Shown here: positions 61,779-64,000 of the stretch, piece after piece
Layout: every line of letters starts with the position of its first letter
Numbering within the stretch: the stretch's first letter is position 1
DNA from: JAGLON01 sp041394985
GTDB taxonomy: Bacteria; Zixibacteria; MSB-5A5; GN15; JAAZOE01
Length of the DNA stretch: 64,000 nt
Direction: 5' to 3'
NCBI GenBank assembly: GCA_041394985.1
Contig: JAWLBI010000001.1
Coordinates: 4,278,001 to 4,342,000 of the forward strand
Position numbers and translations under genes: made by a program
Notes under the pieces: generated by a model
Database searches by the model: none
Seen by the model: the letters and a program-made list of their open reading frames with translations, nothing else
What the model was told of the DNA's origin: nothing

Positions 61779-62993
61779 ATGCGGCTGACGATCAGCAAAA
61801 AATTTGAAATCTCGCTCTCCTATCGCCTGTACAACCCGGCCTGGACCGAGGGAAAAAATCGGGAAGTCTATGGTCAAAAAGTCGGGACCACTCACGGCTT
61901 CGGCGGGAATTTCAATCTATATACGGTCTTCGACGGCCCCGTCGATCCGAAGACAGGGATGCTGATTAATGTCGTCATCGTGAAAGAGAGGATCAAACGC
62001 CTGCTTGCCGAACGCTACGACCATAAATTTCTCAATCGAGATACGCAGCCGTTCGATACGATTGTCCCTACTCCAGAGAATATCATTAGGCAGATATTCA
62101 AGGAATCTGCGCCATTGTTTGCCGGTGAATCGGCCAATCTCACGGCCTGTCATCTGACGCTGTCACCATGGGATGAGGCCACGGCCTATGCCAATGGAAC
62201 GATCGAGAGGCATTATCTGGCCGATTTCTCCGCCGCCCGCAGAACCTATTCCCCGCATTTAGGCGACGAGGAAAACTCACGCCTTTTCGGTATCGCCGCC
62301 TCGCCATCCGGTCATGGACATCATTACACGCTGCGCGTGACTCTGGCTGATTCGGTAAATGCTGAAACCGGCATGCTCACCGACGATGTAATTGCGCGAC
62401 GGACAATCAACGACATCGTAGCCGAATTCGATCATCGCAACATTACGACCGATATTCCGGAATTCAAGTCAATCCCCAACACGACCGAATGTCTGGCGAG
62501 ATATTTCTATGATCGGCTAAGCGAAACTCTCCCTGTTACTCGTGTGAAGTTACATGAGAATCCCTGGTTTTACTGTGAATACACCGGCAACAATCATGCC
62601 GTCATGGGAATAGAAACCAACTTCAATGCCGCTCATCGTTTGCATAGCCCTAAATTATCGGACTCAGAAAACTGTGACATTTACGGCAAATGTAACAATC
62701 CGGCCGGACACGGTCATCGCTATCGAGTCGAGGCGGCCTTCGACGGGCAAATTGACAGGAAGACTGGCATGCTCTATCCGTTGGATATTATCGTTAAAAG
62801 CATGTCCGACATCCTAAAAGACTGGAATTACAAACATCTCGATGCCGATACCGGGGATTTTACCGACATCCCCAGCACCGGCGAAAACATTATCACAATT
62901 TTGCAGAATAAGATAAACGAGCGAATAGATTATCCCATGTATCGCCTGCGCCTCTGGGAGACACCCAACAATCGTTTTACTCTGCGACGCTAA
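61779..62993 (+). CDS. triple-domain 6-pyruvoyl-tetrahydropterin synthase (PTPS/QueD) fusion
   Basis: The 404-residue protein contains three tandem PTPS-like units at about 1-135, 145-265 and 275-404. Unit 3 is intact: zinc His H286 (FNAAHRLHSP), H311/H313 (GHGH), catalytic C305 (YGKCNNP) and H353. Unit 2 keeps H179/H181 and H219 but has Arg for the first His and Ala for the Cys. Unit 1 is worn at all zinc positions (THGFGGNF) yet keeps YDH (H82). The latter units may be structural, making a pseudo-hexamer from two chains. It acts on dihydroneopterin triphosphate. Confidence 0.88.
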   Translation: MRLTISKKFEISLSYRLYNPAWTEGKNREVYGQKVGTTHGFGGNFNLYTVFDGPVDPKTGMLINVVIVKERIKRLLAERYDHKFLNRDTQPFDTIVPTPENIIRQIFKESAPLFAGESANLTACHLTLSPWDEATAYANGTIERHYLADFSAARRTYSPHLGDEENSRLFGIAASPSGHGHHYTLRVTLADSVNAETGMLTDDVIARRTINDIVAEFDHRNITTDIPEFKSIPNTTECLARYFYDRLSETLPVTRVKLHENPWFYCEYTGNNHAVMGIETNFNAAHRLHSPKLSDSENCDIYGKCNNPAGHGHRYRVEAAFDGQIDRKTGMLYPLDIIVKSMSDILKDWNYKHLDADTGDFTDIPSTGENIITILQNKINERIDYPMYRLRLWETPNNRFTLRR

Positions 62994-63017
62994 TGATAAC
63001 CGGAAAGGACATTAATC

Positions 63018-63710
63018 ATGAGAACTATTCTTATCACAGGAGCCAGCGGCGATATCGGTCGCGCCATCGCGGAACGCCTGGCCGACCGTGACACGACTCT
63101 TATTCTCCACGGTCGCAATATCACCAAACTGGAAAAAACATGTTCCGCGGCCCGCGAAAAGGACGCCAAAATCATCGCCTTCCCCGGCGATTTCCATCGC
63201 GAGAAAGACCTGAATAAATTTATCGCTCGCGCCGCCAAGGAGCAGATCGATGTAATCATTCACAGCACCGGACTGGCCATTGTTGAGCCGTTCGAGAAGA
63301 TTGCTCTCGATGCATGGAACAAGGCCCTGCACCTCAATGTGACCGTCCCGTTTTATATCACCCAGCAGCTCATCGAACATCTCACGGACAATGGCATGAT
63401 CGTCAACATCATGTCCGTTGCCGCCAAAACGGGATTTCCCGGCTGGACCAGTTACTGCACCGGTAAATTCGCCCTCGACGGATTTTCGAAAAGCCTCCGC
63501 GAAGAACTCCGGGCGAAAAAAATCCGCGTCAGCAATATCTATCCGGCCGCGACCGATACCGGGCTCTGGGATAGCATTGACGGCGATTGGAATCGCGATA
63601 AGATGATGAAACCGACCGATGTCGCAGAGGCTGTCGCCTTCGCCATTGCCCAACCTCCGCACGTGTCAGTCGATGCCATTGAGGTCAATAATACCGGCGG
63701 TAATCTCTAA
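63018..63710 (+). CDS. short-chain dehydrogenase, possible sepiapterin-reductase-like
   Basis: The 230-residue classical SDR has TGASGDIGRAIAE (about 7-19) at the cofactor site, an active-site Ser in NIMSVAAKTG, and YCTGK as the YxxxK pair. HGRN after beta-2 suggests NADP(H). It follows the PTPS gene by 24 bases. In pterin pathways the last step is an SDR (sepiapterin reductase), so the operon order suggests that role; sequence alone shows only the SDR fold. Confidence 0.82.
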   Translation: MRTILITGASGDIGRAIAERLADRDTTLILHGRNITKLEKTCSAAREKDAKIIAFPGDFHREKDLNKFIARAAKEQIDVIIHSTGLAIVEPFEKIALDAWNKALHLNVTVPFYITQQLIEHLTDNGMIVNIMSVAAKTGFPGWTSYCTGKFALDGFSKSLREELRAKKIRVSNIYPAATDTGLWDSIDGDWNRDKMMKPTDVAEAVAFAIAQPPHVSVDAIEVNNTGGNL

Positions 63711-63862
63711 AGCATATAAAGAGATACGACCATATTTCGATGAACCTTTTCATGGAATTTGCCGTCTTATAACTATTCTTTGCCGGAAATGTCGGGATGG
63801 GGCAATACTGAAGTAGAGACAAAACCGACAATCCGACAGGTTTTCTATGTGGGAGGCAAACC

Positions 63863-64000
63863 ATGTTACAGCGGGCTAATGTCGCAATATTCATCTCGAT
63901 CTGCCTTGTCATTCTTCTCAGTTCGTATTCTCTTTCTCTTGCCACGATGCCGAATAATGCCTATGAACCGAGATTCAAACCGGAAGTCACAATTTCCCAA
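63863..64000 (+). CDS. partial secreted protein (runs off right edge)
   Basis: ATG 63863 lies behind GGGAGG and opens 46 codons without a stop. The N-terminus (MLQRANVAIFISICLVILL) is a signal peptide, probably cut after SLSLA; the rest begins Tyr/Pro-rich. Function cannot be judged. The 152 bases before it (63711-63862) show no gene. Confidence 0.65.
   Translation, partial: MLQRANVAIFISICLVILLSSYSLSLATMPNNAYEPRFKPEVTISQ

Noticed and set aside
1..64000. Insertion sequences or prophage structural genes
   Set aside because: No transposase, terminal inverted repeats or phage structural proteins were recognised; the only mobility gene is the integrase at 4210-5130.

Overview
The window looks like a chromosomal segment of a free-living Gram-negative bacterium, roughly half G+C. 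It probably belongs to an uncultured lineage near the FCB superphylum, and candidate phylum Zixibacteria is my best guess. The guess rests on style, not on a marker tree: a dockerin pair of the NIGDAVFLISYIFKGGPAP type behind HYR repeats, a PorV/UPF0164-type barrel protein, a histone-H1-like SWIB protein, C-terminal membrane sorting tails, several lipoproteins and multihaem cytochromes.

Region 1-5208 is accessory DNA and visibly richer in A+T. A complete tyrosine integrase sits beside the 3' end of tRNA-Asn (5209-5280), so this is probably the end of an integrated element whose other end lies beyond base 1. Its cargo includes an ArdC-like metallopeptidase and, most interesting, a three-gene graspetide-like operon on the minus strand: a 70-residue precursor candidate with a Thr/Ser/Lys plus Asp/Glu tail, an MvdC/MvdD-type ATP-grasp ligase that starts inside the precursor gene, and a four-helix membrane protein joined by an ATGA overlap.

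From 5281 on the gene content is mostly core. The order is: mutA-mutB-meaB for methylmalonyl-CoA rearrangement; a chemoreceptor; tRNA-Leu; tig-clpP-clpX; a lipoprotein; a GNAT; a small carbonic-anhydrase-like protein; and a long minus-strand translation and peptidase cluster (rpmE, DUF1385, prfA, GNAT, tldD, tldE, a small Tat-type protein, prmC). Next come two paralogous secreted proteins with membrane tails, lipoprotein-murQ, a hydrolase-like protein lacking its triad, an EamA transporter, a class V aminotransferase, an epimerase and a ComF-like protein.

From 36.4 to 48.2 kb there are a secreted HMA protein with CDPAAC repeats, a PorV-like barrel, a lipoprotein behind a structured leader, an AGCS symporter, an H1-like SWIB protein, a degenerate MBL-TPR protein, a HYR/dockerin protein, a CoA-binding protein and a flotillin-NfeD pair. 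From 48.4 kb on there are an octahaem HAO-like cytochrome with its NapC-type partner under a possible FNR/DNR-type box, a MacB/Lol-like ABC exporter with an L,D-transpeptidase-like protein, a divergent GlpX-like protein, a DUF401 permease, a thioredoxin-TPR protein, and a folE / triple-PTPS / SDR operon that looks like a tetrahydrobiopterin-type pathway.

A recurring theme is leaderless transcription. Six genes without a Shine-Dalgarno sequence have a sigma70-like promoter whose -10 box ends only 5-8 nt before the ATG. All functions are read from motifs and context; no database search was run.
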